Shown here in pieces: positions 1-10,965 of a stretch of DNA of 64,000 nt. The stretch is from NCBI RefSeq assembly GCF_004337985.1, contig NW_021940922.1:124001-188000 (forward strand), given 5' to 3'. The position numbers were made by a program, and so were the translations under genes. Each line of letters begins with the position of its first letter. Within the stretch, counting starts at the first letter, position 1. The stretch comes from Pyricularia pennisetigena. Its lineage: Eukaryota > Ascomycota > Sordariomycetes > Magnaporthales > Pyriculariaceae. The notes under the pieces were generated by a model, which was not told the origin of the DNA, made no database searches, and saw only the letters and a program-made list of their open reading frames with translations.

Positions 1-1189
1 TGGTCTATCATTCCCTCTCTTTACTGGTGGTAAAACAACATACGCTTTCTTGTCTGTTCAAGACAAAGGCACCGCACTGTAAGATGAAGAGAACACAGCA
101 TAGAAGAGATTCCGACGCAGCTCAGTAATATCTATTTTCTTCTTACCGTTTGTGTATTTTGTCAAATGCATTATAACTTGAGCAGGCTACTGCCAAACAC
201 TTTGTAACGATGCCTCATATGTTGTATGCAGAATGTTCAAAACAGTGCGAGCGGGCACAGTAAACCCTTGACCCTTATGTACGGCAAAAGACCCAACTTA
301 TCCCATTCCTGCAAGTTAAACTGCCACATGATTAGACGAGAGCTTGGCATGAGCAGTCAAAGGCATCGGAACTTACCTCCAATTAAAGCCGCCACGTAAT
401 TAGATCAGAATTGCGAACCTTTCCCAGTTCATTAGTACTGCATCATAGACTCAGGGACGATGTGAGTCCAGACCATAGCTTTTTCGGGGACAAGCGATGG
501 CAAGGGATCTTCTTGACACCCTGTATCTCACACTGCACTCCATCGGGCATGGCGTAGAGTCTCGTAAAGCTGTTACCTGCGGGTCTGCGCACCTGTAGGC
601 GCTTCTCGAGGAGCGGGGTCGGCTCCGTCCGAAACTAAGCCAGCCCCGATCCTGACGCGCCTAGAGAGTGTCGACGGAGGCAGACTCTCAGAGAGGGGCA
701 TGGATTTATCGCAGCCTAGGATAGATGCTGCCTGGAGCGAGGGGGTATCTTGGGCATGGCAGGCGATGGCGTTACCAGCGTCATCAGGGTCAAACACAGT
801 TGCACTGGGCTGGAATGGAGCATAGCGAATTGGAATACTACCCCCGGTAGGGATAAACAACAGCTCTCCTGCTGCGTACCGACCATGGCCTGTGGGGACA
901 CAGTGAGAGCGCGTTATAGAGCTTTCCACTGGTACCGCCACACCAGCTCCCCCCTGGTACCACATTCGCTTGGCTTGAAAATGACTTCGCTGGTGTCAAG
1001 CCAACAAAGGCCGCTTCCCACCGCTTCTGGCCCTTCCCATCCCGGCCTTTCGCGTTTTGCTTTCAGTATGAGCTCCATGTCGTTCGCTTACCATTAGAAA
1101 TCAATCTTTGTATTCAACCTGGCTACACATAAGTTTCAGTTGAATCGAATCGAGTCACGCCATGTAGTCGATCTGATACAAATGTGGAC
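1..1189. other. Left edge, no supported gene
   Basis: No gene is recognised here. Two overlapping open frames lie on opposite strands (573-965 minus, 130 codons; 750-1,097 plus, 115 codons). They shadow each other, and neither has a motif, signal peptide or splice context that favours it. The base composition is more balanced than in the rest of the window. Confidence 0.5.
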
Positions 1190-1239
1190 AGAAACTGGGC
1201 CAAAACAGCAGCCAAGCGACTATAGCGATCGTTTCCTTG

Positions 1240-1465
1240 GTCCAAAAACGACTCAACTGCCAATTTGCGTCTTCAGTAACATAATTGTCAACTTTTGGGA
1301 CGCCAAGAGGTTCGAGGGCCCAAAACTAGGATTTGAAAGGCGGAAACTTGGAAGGACGGAAAGGCCGAAATTGGGCCAAGCCTTGCCCAATTTCTGAACA
1401 TGCCCATTTTTGGCCGAGGCAACTTTAACCGACGACCCAAAACTGGGCCTTAGCGACTGCGCCAC
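1240..1465 (+). repeat. Dispersed repeat R1, copy 1
   Basis: A ~0.22 kb sequence with recognisable but diverged copies at 4,495-4,720 (inverted) and 6,735-6,950 (direct). Shared landmarks in order are a GGCCGAAATTGGGCCAAGCC block, CCCATTTTTGG and AACTTTAACCGA. Copies 1 and 2 both end at TGCGCCAC (1,458-1,465 here). No terminal inverted repeat or target duplication is clear. It may be an old non-coding mobile element. Confidence 0.6.
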
Positions 1466-1562
1466 AGGCTCAGACATCGGCTCAGGCAATGTTCACCCGT
1501 CGCTCAGTCTTGGCAATGATGGATCAGGATTCTGGACGACAAGGAAAATTCAAGAGGGCAAC

Positions 1563-1781
1563 TCATGCGCGTGACAATAGTCTGTTGTCCTTCGGGTCTT
1601 GAGCTTCCTCGTCTAGAAGCTCTTGAGCGTCGATTTCCATCGCGTCCGTTTCATTCAACTCTAGCAATCCTTCCTTAGGTTTGCTAAGCAATTCGTCATA
1701 ATATTTCTTTCTGGTCGCATCTTTGCTCGCTCGCTTTAAGACCTTGAGCTTTTTGCGACGTTCTGCAGCCAAAGAAGACAT
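1563..1781 (-). pseudogene. 72-codon fragment related to the gene at 2,378
   Basis: Starting at the ATG at 1,781, this minus-strand frame encodes 72 residues rich in Lys/Arg, then acidic (a KKLKVLKRASKDATRKKYYD stretch followed by ELLSKPKEGLLELNE). The same pattern recurs in the plus-strand frame at 2,378, whose stretch FRTLLNKPEEDLFELDD aligns with it. The two are therefore diverged, divergently oriented relatives. This one stops shortly after the homologous stretch, next to repeat R1, so it is probably a truncated paralogue. Function unknown. A longer start upstream (1,844) is open but adds no similarity. Confidence 0.4.
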
Positions 1782-2377
1782 AATGCAGGCTACAACTTGG
1801 CTAGAATATGTTGTTTGCCCTCTAAAAGCATACTCTCGGGTCACTGGGACGCCCGAGTATTTATACTCAATCTTACTAAAACCTGTCTCGGATCTCCAGT
1901 CATGAGATACGAGTTCAATCCCAAATTAGGGTTGTTCTCACTAGACATTCAGTCCGTTGGAGTCAGTGCATGCCTCAAAGGAGGTCCCAAAATTTGTCTA
2001 AAGCTGTAAATCAAAACCTCTATTGGATTTATCAGGTATGGCACAGTTTTGTACCAGCTACGCACTAATGTTTACTGCGACACAATCCCGAATTTGGGAT
2101 AAATGGTAAAGACTCATTTGGGGAAAGTAATGGTCATATTTCGGGCTGAGAAAACCCATATTTAACTTCAAGACTTTCTTTAGTCCCGTCAAGCGGCTTT
2201 TGTTTGCTCGCTTCCTTTTCTTCTCAATGGTCCGCAAGATGAAGTTGCTTTCATGTTGCAGATGGATTAGTGGACGCTGCGGTAGGAAAAACGGGAGTTC
2301 AACAACCAAAGTTCCGAGACCGCCTTTAAAAACAAAATAGCGATCGTGCAGGAGCGTCGGGAAAGCTTAAAGCTTCG
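1782..2377. other. Divergent intergenic region
   Basis: The space between the two head-to-head related reading frames. A minus-strand open frame (2,058-2,309) has no recognisable feature. No motif was identified. Confidence 0.4.
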
Positions 2378-3518
2378 ATGGACCGAGCTACTAATCCCAA
2401 ACAAAAGGAATGGTTCAGGACTCTGCTCAACAAACCTGAGGAGGACCTATTTGAATTAGATGATTCTTATTTCACAGAATCCAACTCTGGAGATGGTGCG
2501 GAAGAACAAGGTCAGGATACAAGTAGAAACAGCGATAAGCAACCAAACAATAATACAAGCGTTGAAACAGGGCACACTCGTGGCCAACTCGGGGACGTTA
2601 GGAAACAAGAACCCTTTGACAGCATGAAAAGCCATTGGTTCCCTTTCCTGGAAGCGCTCCAGATGGAAACGTCAAGACTGTAGGGTGGTTCGGTGGCTGG
2701 GGTACTAGATATATCATGTATGGCAGTAAAAGCGCTCCGACGTATCGCATTGAAGATTACTGGTATCCCCCAAAGTACGAAGGTGAGAAACATACGACAT
2801 ATCAAAAACAGAATGTTTCCAACCAGGAGAACAGATATGGAGAAAAGATGGAAAACAGTAAACGGAAATACAGCGGACGTCATATACTTGGGATTTACGG
2901 GGTTGCCTGGACACGTGGTTTGGATATTTCCCTGCATGAACTGGATGCAATCGAGCCCCAGCGGAAAAAAAACCCACAACTTATGTCCTCGTTAAGTGGA
3001 ACATTAATGGGAAAAAGATAAAGTCCTGGGAGACGCGGAGCTATATTCGACGATTGTGGAAAAAGTCAGACAAAGCAGACCAGGCTATTCACAATGCGGC
3101 GGTTAAGGCCGAGAACAGATATAGGATGGCCCAGGGCTGGGGGCGTTTAAGCAGCCGGTCGCCGTCTGTCAGCCTTATTCACGATACAGTTGAGCAAAAG
3201 CGAGCGGAATCCCTAAATCCGGTCTCATCAGCTCAGGAACACGTTAAAACATCAAGTCAGACGGCCGATCCCACTCCGGCAGATGCTTCGATCGCCCAAC
3301 TTCTTGCAATGCTTCCGGCTTCCAGAGGTACAGTTGCGAAACACACGGCATCTATGCATCCAGTCGCATCGGCCCCTTCCCGTGGCATGACATCGCCCAG
3401 TCAAGCACCCAATCGACTAGCTAATTTCAATCCTACAGAACTAATTCCCATATTCAATCAGTTCCTCAACTTCATGCAGTCCGCTCAGGCCTCTACCCCC
3501 GCTGCGCTACCCATATAA
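2378..3518 (+). pseudogene. Broken conserved-looking fungal protein gene
   Basis: Protein-like sequence runs through three successive frames. 2,378-2,683 has an N-terminal Lys/Glu-rich part with DDSYFTE and a Ser/Asn/Gly linker. About 2,635-2,970 has a block with GWFGGWGTRYIMYG and APTYRIEDYWYPPKY, then HILGIYGVAW. About 2,970-3,518 has KWNINGKKIKSWETR and RRLWKKSDKADQAI, then a Ser/Pro/Ala-rich tail ending FNQFLNFMQ. The second frame change falls at the A8 run near 2,967. I do not recognise the family; the pattern suggests a conserved fungal hypothetical protein. Either two frameshifts broke it, or the first change hides an intron. The paralogue fragment at 1,563-1,781 supports real ancestry. 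Confidence 0.5.
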
Positions 3519-3939
3519 ATCGTGCCCTTGACTCACTGGTTTCAACACACCTTTCAAATTCCCTAGTACTTGGTAGTCTGTTCAACACTTGACTTTTTAA
3601 TGCAACCAGACCTTTTCAGTTATTTCGTTTTATTTTAGCGATAAATAGAATTGAATGTCGTTTTAGTAAAGATCCATCCCCTTAAGAGCTTTATGATTAA
3701 AGAAACCATTTTCTAGGACACATATATGTATGTGATGGCCAGTATAAAACACCTCCTTGTCGCAGCTTTTCTCCCCTCTTTTTATCCTCTGACAGAAACG
3801 GCCCTTGCGAATTTTTTCACCTCACATGACTGGCTTGGCCTTTGTAGCTTTGGCTAGAAAGCAACATCGGTGGACAAACTGTAGATCACTTGCATTCGGA
3901 AAAAGAATAAAGACTTTTGCGGTCTTCCGAAGCACAACA
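3519..3939. other. Intergenic, nothing recognised
   Basis: Short AT-richer spacer between the broken gene and the convergent coiled-coil gene. I see no gene, repeat or RNA. Confidence 0.5.
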
Positions 3940-4356
3940 CTAATCTATTGAAAGCGATGGGGAACAGTTATTAGAATCATGAAGATTGCCGATGCTTGCA
4001 ACTGAACCCCGTAGCGAGCTTATTTCTGCCACCAAATCTTTTAGGACTTCCTGGGTATCTTTTATATTTTCCTTCAAACCGAGGACTAGATCGTTAACTC
4101 TTCTTATTTCTTGCCGGCAGTCCGAACGACAATTCCTTGTGCAAGTCGGACCCGAAAGAGAATATGATTGTGATATCTCATCTTCGGAAGAAATATCTTC
4201 ATCAGGAATGACAAAGTCGATTAGACTCCCGGTGCTGTCTGAATTAATGGAGCTGACTTCTTCAACTAGTTAGTTAGTGAATCTTGGCCCCAAAATCAGT
4301 CTACGGTCGCTTTCGACACCCTGTCGCTTACCGCTAGATGATTTGCTGGAACGCAT
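3940..4356 (-). CDS. Two-exon gene, 116-aa acidic coiled-coil protein
   Basis: Exon 1 is 4,332-4,356 (MRSSKSSS) and exon 2 is 4,265-3,940. The intron (4,266-4,331, 66 bp) starts GTAAGC, has a CTAAC branch-point context and ends TAG. The spliced length is 351 nt, exactly 117 codons including the TAG stop. The N-terminal half is acidic and Ser-rich (LIDFVIPDEDISSEDEIS). A four-Cys stretch (CTRNCRSDC) follows, then about 45 residues with a regular hydrophobic spacing (VNDLVLGLKENIKDTQEVL) that reads as a coiled coil. There is no signal peptide or membrane segment. I do not recognise the family. The in-frame splice and codon-like composition make it more credible than the open frame on the opposite strand. 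Confidence 0.65.
4266..4331 (-). other. Spliceosomal intron, 66 bp
   Basis: Intron of the coiled-coil gene: donor GTAAGC at 4,331, tandem CTAAC branch sites and acceptor TAG at 4,268-4,266. Removing it joins the two frames exactly. Confidence 0.65.
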
Positions 4357-4494
4357 ATCTGCTGTTGGTATTGAATAGGAGTACTGTAGCTGGTAAATTT
4401 AAACGCGTCAACACTAAAAACGTTGCAGTCCCTCCCCCAAGCACTGAAATCGGGGGGTTGTCCTGCTGTGTAATACCCAGCGCACCCTCAGTTT

Positions 4495-4720
4495 GTGGCG
4501 CAGCTACCAAGGCACAATTTGGGGCCGTCGGCCAAAATTGCCTCGACTAAAAGTGGGCACATGCAGCAACTGGGTAAGGCCTCGGACCAATTCCGGTCTT
4601 TGCGTTCCTGCCAGGTTTTCGTCTTTCGAGTCCTAGATTCGAACCCCCTACTTTTTGGCGGTTCAAAAGCTGGCTATCACGTTTATGACGATAGTAAATA
4701 GCTTCTAGACCAATCTCGGC
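4495..4720 (-). repeat. Dispersed repeat R1, copy 2 (inverted)
   Basis: Reverse-complement relative of 1,240-1,465. The edge GTGGCGCA at 4,495 corresponds to the TGCGCCAC edge of copy 1. Diverged, and no coding content is supported. Confidence 0.6.
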
Positions 4721-4966
4721 CATCAAAATGTCGCCATATGAGTAGAGCTACTTCGTGGAAACGCCTACGTTTTTAATATGTCCCAGTTTGGTATAATTAG
4801 ATACAGCTCCTATATAACCCAGTCGATACAGTATTTGTGCTGTGGCTTTGACCCGGAGACAAGTACAGCCTACAAGTCTTTTCCCTCGAGCAACATCTTC
4901 ACTGCTAATCTTCCTATCGTACAGAAAAACCAATCTATATACCTACTTTCCCGCCATTTCTTACCA

Positions 4967-5242
4967 ATGATGCCGGTAATGAAGAGCCAACTTCCAAAAA
5001 TTCTCATGGTCTTTGCCATTGTCATGTCCCTCATCGCCATTAGCAACGGCACGGCGCGCCCACATTTATCAAGGCTTTAGCTGTCCGTGACGGCCCCGAA
5101 CTTGACATCATGCGCGCGGCGGTTCAAGCAGAGCTCTTCCTAACAATTATCGAGACACATATTATTTTTGCTATTACTGCATTATCAATAGTCCTAGCGG
5201 TTATATGTATATTAGTCTCGTGTATCGCACGTCTTTGTTCGT
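4967..5242 (+). pseudogene. Small secreted/membrane peptide ORF, frame-interrupted
   Basis: From the ATG at 4,967 a short frame encodes a typical signal sequence (charged start, then ILMVFAIVMSLIAISNG) but stops at 5,080 after 37 codons. A different frame is open from about 5,056 to the TGA at 5,240-5,242. It encodes ALAVRDGPELDIMRAAVQAE and then a strongly hydrophobic segment (FAITALSIVLAVICILVSC). Joining the two would give one small secreted or membrane-anchored protein broken by a single frameshift. No splice sites explain the change. Function unknown, low certainty. Confidence 0.3.
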
Positions 5243-6734
5243 GATCTTTCGGGTGAAGCCCCGAGACGAATGGTAGCCAATACATCTTTTTGAGACCACA
5301 TTGACTATGAAAGAACGTGATCAGAAGTTGGTGTGACGAGGCGAATTTGGATTCATAATTTCCTTCTATTCCCAAGATTCAGTCTATTATTCTCCTGAAA
5401 CTTGGCATTTCATGGTTGAGGGGCGTTAAATCTGCCTCGCCTGTCTTGTTGATTGGTTTTCGGTATTGCCGATATTGAGTCAGATTACGCATAATCATAT
5501 AATAGTCTGCCAGCTCAACTGTGTTGTTGAAGCTAGCTTACCCCATATGTTTCGGTGACGGACTGATGCCGTCTTGAAAGAAAAGACTCAACAGCGGCAT
5601 GATCGTAGAAGGCCTCCCGGATGAAAGGAAATGCGAAGTAGATAAGCGAGTGAGCAAATAAAAACAGTTTTGGTAATTTTTTAAGGGAACCGGGATGAAA
5701 ACCAGCGATTGAGATCCGTCGTTACCATTGCTTTTGTGCTATATGTCTTGAACAGGCAGTTAGCTTTGTTTATCACGAAAATATTGCCATTTGAGGAAAT
5801 TTGTGGCATTAATATAGAGGTTAAGCGGAAATAAGCCGACCAAACCCCTGAAAAACTGCATGGATGTTTGCAAAAAGTGACATTTTTACGTTCATTTTCA
5901 TCCCTTGCACAGTAAAGGAGCGAGATTTGGGTCTAATAATACTGGTTTCCTCTTTAATATAGAACAAATTGGAATTTTGTAAGTCGAAAATATTAAACTA
6001 TCCCGAAATGTGACCAGTGTGCTCAAACCTGCTGATAATAGCTTCGTGTGGTCCTACGGAGGCCTCGGTGTTACGATGAAGATATCGGGGTAGTCTGTTC
6101 TTAAGGTAAGGCTACGATCCCTAGAAGCAACTGAGCGTCAACAATGTAACTGGGGGTCTCGAATCTCGATTACTGGGGTGAGGTTATAATCGGTCTCAGT
6201 ACAGTAAGCAACGAGGTTAAGTAGATTTTAATTGCTACCAAGTAATCCTAGAAGTAAATCTATTTACACGGTAGTGAGTTTGCTCATGTAACCTCTGGCC
6301 CAATTGTGATCTCTTTTCATCTCTACAGATCATTTGACGTAACTTGCTTTTGGCGTTAGTCTTGATCTCGAAAGAACACTCGATATCATACCTTGGCAAT
6401 CACGTGTGGTCCCTGATTCCATCCTCATGGAGTCCTGGGTTATGTCGGCAGTATTTCTCTGGGAGAGTATCATTCGGAGGGTGGAATCCTACCTTCTCTC
6501 CCTGGTACCGTCCCGGTCATAACACTAGGGATGTTTTCGGATCCTTGCCCGCTACTGTTTAGCGGAAATCCGACCAAGTAAAAGATCAATCACTAGAACC
6601 CTTTCTGGCCTTCGGATTGGTTCACGGGGATATTGACAAGAAATTAGGACAGGCGACATTAGGCAAATTAGAAAGTATATGAACTTTGAAATTGGACCGA
6701 CAAGGTGGCCAGGCAATTGAAACGGAACCTATTA
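5243..6734. other. Gene-poor stretch, nothing recognised
   Basis: About 1.5 kb without a supported gene, RNA or repeat. Short open frames exist but none shows a motif or splice structure. Confidence 0.45.
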
Positions 6735-6950
6735 CTGGACCCACAAGCCCAAAAACAGTTTGCTCTTAACTTGGACTTTTGTCGACAAAATAGTCAAATA
6801 TTGGGATGCCTAGAATATTGGAAGGTCTGGAACTAGGATTCCAAAGAAATGAATTTGGAACACGGAAAGGCCGAAATTGGGCCAAGCCCTACCCAGTTTC
6901 TGGACATGCCCGTTTTTGGTTGGGTAACTTTAACCGAAGGCCCAACAATC
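6735..6950 (+). repeat. Dispersed repeat R1, copy 3
   Basis: Direct relative of 1,240-1,465. It shares the GGCCGAAATTGGGCCAAGCC block (6,869-6,888) and AACTTTAACCGA downstream. Confidence 0.6.
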
Positions 6951-7329
6951 CTCAGGTAAGATTTACCCGCAGCCTAGAATTATACAGCAAAAGAAATTCA
7001 AGAGAAAAATTTACAGTATGTTGCTTGAAAGCGACCTGGGCGACAAATTAAAACCTTCGATCAGTGACGTATCATGTTACTACTTAGGTCGGCATACAAT
7101 TAAACCAAAAAGTTGACGGTCAAAATTACGTCATTACGACCTGAAGCACATTGCAAGCGTGAACGAGGAATGATGTCGAGGTGTAACAGTTTTAGCCCAG
7201 TAATATGCCTCTTGGTCTCAGTTGTGTTGCTTTGCATTACCGAACGCTGCAAGGAATGTTCAGGAATCCCGAAAATGGAACCATCACAAAATGTGGCACA
7301 GGGCTAATAACCCAAAGTAGGACAATAAT
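6951..7329. other. Spacer with one possible short peptide ORF
   Basis: Contains a 45-codon frame (7,170-7,307, plus) starting MMSRCNSF with a hydrophobic stretch VICLLVSVVLLCI and a Cys-containing tail. It could be a secreted peptide but nothing else supports it. Confidence 0.2.
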
Positions 7330-7574
7330 TGCTCAGTACAGTTTAGGGTAGACTCGGGGCAGTTCATTGTAGCTCAGGGTAGATTCAGGGCAGTTCAGTG
7401 CGGCTCGGGGTAAGCTCAGGGCGGCTCAGGGCAGTTCAGGGCAGTTCAGTGCAGCTCAGTGCAGCTCGGGGCAGATTCAGGGCAGTTCAGTGCGGCTCAG
7501 GGCGGCTCAGGGTAAGCTCAGGGTGGCTCAGGGCAGTTCAGTGCAGCTCAGTGCAGCTCGGGGCAGATTCAGGG
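7330..7574 (+). repeat. Minisatellite, ~10-bp unit
   Basis: About 24 imperfect head-to-tail units built from GCAGTTCAGG and variants (GCAGCTCAGT, GCGGCTCAGG), with occasional 11-bp units such as GTAAGCTCAGG. A higher-order block (GCAGTTCAGT GCAGCTCAGT then GCAGCTCGGG) appears twice, showing later duplication of groups of units. It lies exactly between the more balanced left flank and the transposon nest. The unit length is not a multiple of three and no gene is supported in it. Confidence 0.85.
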
Positions 7575-7599
7575 GCGCATCCAAAAAAGGAAATTTTGC

Positions 7600-8800
7600 G
7601 TGTCGAGATTCGGCGCAGATTCTGTCCTGTTATACGCTGCGTATTCGTCAACGTCACCCGGAATCGAGCCAGTAAATAATTCGAAATCTATAAAATTTAC
7701 GGAAATCCCAGAGGTTAACTCGCTGACGTTGAAAAGTTTAGTATTTTTTGCATTAGCAGAATCCGAATTAGGGTTTTTATTGTTTTTGTTTCGTAATTTG
7801 GAGGTGTTTTCTTGCCCATTCTTTCCCTTTTCAACGCCTTTTTTAACGTGTTTTTACCTGACCTTTGATTTTTAAATCTATAAATAGCGGTTTCTGCCCT
7901 CATGAATCCTGAAATCGAATTTTCGGATATTAGGTCCGTTATAAGGTATTGCAAATTAAGCTTTTCCGAATTTTGGCCTTTAATTTGCAAAACACGTTGG
8001 GCATTGCGTTGGCGTTTGGTCCGGTAAAAAATACTCCTTCCAGGGCCCGTAAATACTAATTTTGTACATTAACGGGGTTCGTATGCACGTTGGTATTCGC
8101 TAATTTGATTACCAGGGAGTTAAAACGGCTGTTAAATTCCGGTATTAATTTTTTAAATTTCGAACGATTCAAAACGTGGAATTCCCGATATAACGTATTT
8201 CGGCCAATTTCGGGTGCAACGGAAGAATTGTCTTCAACGGTTTTATAGGCCGTTACGGGGCTGGAATACCAAACAATGGATTCCAATGGTTCTTCGGTTA
8301 AATTATATTTTATAAATAATAATAGGATACATTATTCGTATGCCGGCCGGGGATAACCTTTTTCAGGGTTGGAAATAAACTCCGCTGCTCTTATAGCCCT
8401 AAATTGGACTGTCAACGCCTATTGGCACACATCGTAATTGCTAACCCCTATTAATTTGCAATTTTCAGTGAGCGAAAATACCCGTTTGTATAGTTTTTTA
8501 CTTATCAAATCAGTTCAAATTAGGTTACCAGGTGGATTAGGGGGTGCGGTAGCCGTAGCTGGTCTAATATTCAAATGATTATTAAAATCAGTGGTATTAT
8601 CGTTTTTTAGGGTTAATAGGGCAATTAATTGTTAAATTGTGCTTTAAACTTAATGTATTTACGTTATTAACGCTTGTAACTGCATGTTTTGGCCCTATAA
8701 TTTATCGGTCATAATTTCGTTTGCGCTGGGTTTAGGCCCTTCATCTTTGGAAATTGGGCCTGGAACGCCCGATATAAGGCTATTTTACATTATAGGGTAA
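7600..8800 (-). pseudogene. copia-type gag relic (C1)
   Basis: Protein-like minus-strand pieces at 8,286-8,056 (with SIVWYSSPVTAYKTVEDNS and NTLYREFHVLNRSKFKKLIP) and 7,990-7,715 align with the equivalent pieces of C2 (13,896-14,105 and downstream). They lie between a leader and, in C2, a protease/pre-integrase region, so gag is the natural assignment. Stops and frame changes make it non-functional. Confidence 0.55.
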
Positions 8801-9106
8801 CCTCAATTATAGTTAGTACTCGTTAATTTATAGCTATAATTAACTAACCTAATCGCCTCAAAGTACATACCTAATTAAATGTAGGATATATTATACCGTT
8901 TACCTGTTGACAGTTATAGGCCTATAATTGCCAATTGCAGGGTTTATTGCTATTTTACTAGTCGAAATCCATCAAAAATACAGGGTTACAATCCCTGAAA
9001 TCCGCGATTAGTGGGTGCCCTCGTAATCGTACCAATCCAGGTGCACGTAGCGAACGAAAATCAATTCGCTAAATAGGTGCAGGATAATTTGCAGGATATC
9101 GATTAA

Positions 9107-10500
9107 TAGTCTCAGTGCTTGAACTAGACCCCCCTGCTTCGCAGTGGGGACCGAGCGCTCCATGTACCTTTTAGACACATGGTTTTTCGACCAATTGCAT
9201 TGGCCGAAAAGATCGCGCTCGTTTTAGTCTGAGGATACCTTGTCGGTTTTCGCCGCTCATGGCGGGTATTTGTACTGTATTCGCATTGTGCATACACTGC
9301 ATACGCAATATTACCAGTGAAACCACTGTAAACAATTAAATATTCGAATTAATACAGCAATAAAACTCGTAAAATCATGGGGTAGCCTGCGTTGCAGTAT
9401 TTGATTTTTTTTACATCTCTTTGACGCAAAGGCCGTTCGCATAGCTTTTTTAATTAGATAGAAATTTGAATATTAAGTACATTTTCTCATTTTAATATAT
9501 TCTTTTATATTTAAGTTATTATCTTGAATAATAGTACTAAGTAGTGATGAAGTATATTTATATAAAAACGGCTTCCAATAAAATGTAACGGTGGAAGCTG
9601 CACGCAATTTTCTCTTAAAATAAATGTTATATTAATATTTTTATTGGAATAAATAATTTATTAAGAGACTTAATAATGGACCCAGTTACTCGTAAGAGTA
9701 AAAAAAGCTTTATAATAGCAATTGCACTATACTATTTCATGTCAATATTATTTAGCGTTTTTTTACCAACCTTCGTTTATTCAAGAAAATAAACAATATA
9801 TAAACAGTACAATTTTAACATTTTCTTTAATAAGAACATTACCAAGACTAATATTGAAGAACGGATTTGATGTAGATATTTGTGTCTATACATTATTCAA
9901 TCCGTGAAATTTGGGTTTTATTATAAATAAAATGGGAAAAAAGTAAAAAGCGTTTCGATTATAAATTATATATACTTTACTTATTCGCTCACTCAACGGC
10001 TTATATAATCAGGTATCCATATCAAAATTCCGTGTACCTTGATTGTTACGTATACCACTCCCCACGTGCGAAAAGTTTAGAGTTTAGTCAAAAGACAAAA
10101 ATAATGTAAACATAAATCCGAAATGGCAATAAAATCGAAAAAATAGTACCGCCATAAACGGATTAAGGGCAGGGCCTAGCAAACTCGCCCAATTGTATAT
10201 ATAAAAATGAAACTTAAATTGTTGTCAATAAAGGTATTGCATATTATTTTCAACGTGCAAACCGCTTATTTTTACCATTTTTATTTGTTTTTTTATAACG
10301 GAGTGTCGGTCGCCCAATGAAGGAAAATACCGCCATAAGCGGCCAAAATCGACAAATTGTCCTCAAACCTGAACCAAAGCGTTCTTTGGATGGACCCACA
10401 GGTACATTGCAAAACCGCAATTGAACCACGAAATGGAGCGAAGCGGAACGAAGTGGATCAATTGTGGAGCTTTTTACTTCAGGGATAAACCCTGAAACTG
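9107..10500 (+). mobile_element. M element 1 (non-autonomous DNA transposon, 1,394 bp)
   Basis: Starts TAGTCTCAG (9,107) and ends CTGAAACTG (10,492-10,500), a decayed CTGAGACTA. The flanks ATCGATTAA (9,098-9,106) and ATTAATTAG (10,501-10,509) agree at 6 of 9 positions and differ only by transitions, as expected of a RIP-mutated 9-bp target duplication. It is inserted in the leader of copia C1. The A end carries the hairpin CTGCTTCGCAG, and the B end carries CAGGG(ATAAA)CCCTG next to the terminus. No coding sequence. Confidence 0.8.
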
Positions 10501-10965
10501 ATTAATTAGCCAAGTAATATAATTGCGTAAATAGGCTTATGGGCTATTATAAACCCTATTAAACGCGTTAGAATTTTGTGGGGTATTGGCGAACGAATAT
10601 AGGGGTGTTTGGCCCTGACTCGCTAGCGTGAACCCCTTTAAAAATTTGAGCCAATTACAGTGGCGTGCACGATTTATAAAAACTACAGCAAAAATGTTGG
10701 ATTTGTAATGCAAACGAACGTTATAGTACCTAAAAATTAGGCCTGAATTCAGCGTTAATTTTAGCGATCCCTACTGTAAATATAAGGGACTAAGTGCTGA
10801 ATTAGCGCCTATAACCAACAATTTCGTACAAAACCAGCAATATTTTCGCTAATATACATGCTGTAAAGATGCGATAATAACCAAAACAAAGCCTGAATTT
10901 CAGGTTTTCCAGCGATGCAAAATGCATTTTAATGCATAAGCTAAAGTTTCTTTGGGTTTACAACC

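Noticed and set aside
3986..4273. 95-codon plus-strand frame as a gene
   Set aside because: It is antisense to a spliced gene with exact frame and fungal intron signals.
7330..7574. CRISPR-like array
   Set aside because: Head-to-tail 10-bp units without spacers in a eukaryotic context.
7398..7679. Protein frames through the minisatellite
   Set aside because: Repeat translation with shifting units; no protein feature.
9107..10500. M elements as Helitrons (3' hairpin CAGGG...CCCTG followed by CT-rich end, TC near the start)
   Set aside because: Inverted TAGTCTCAG ends and perfect 9-bp target duplications (M2, M5, G1) do not fit Helitrons, which make no duplication.
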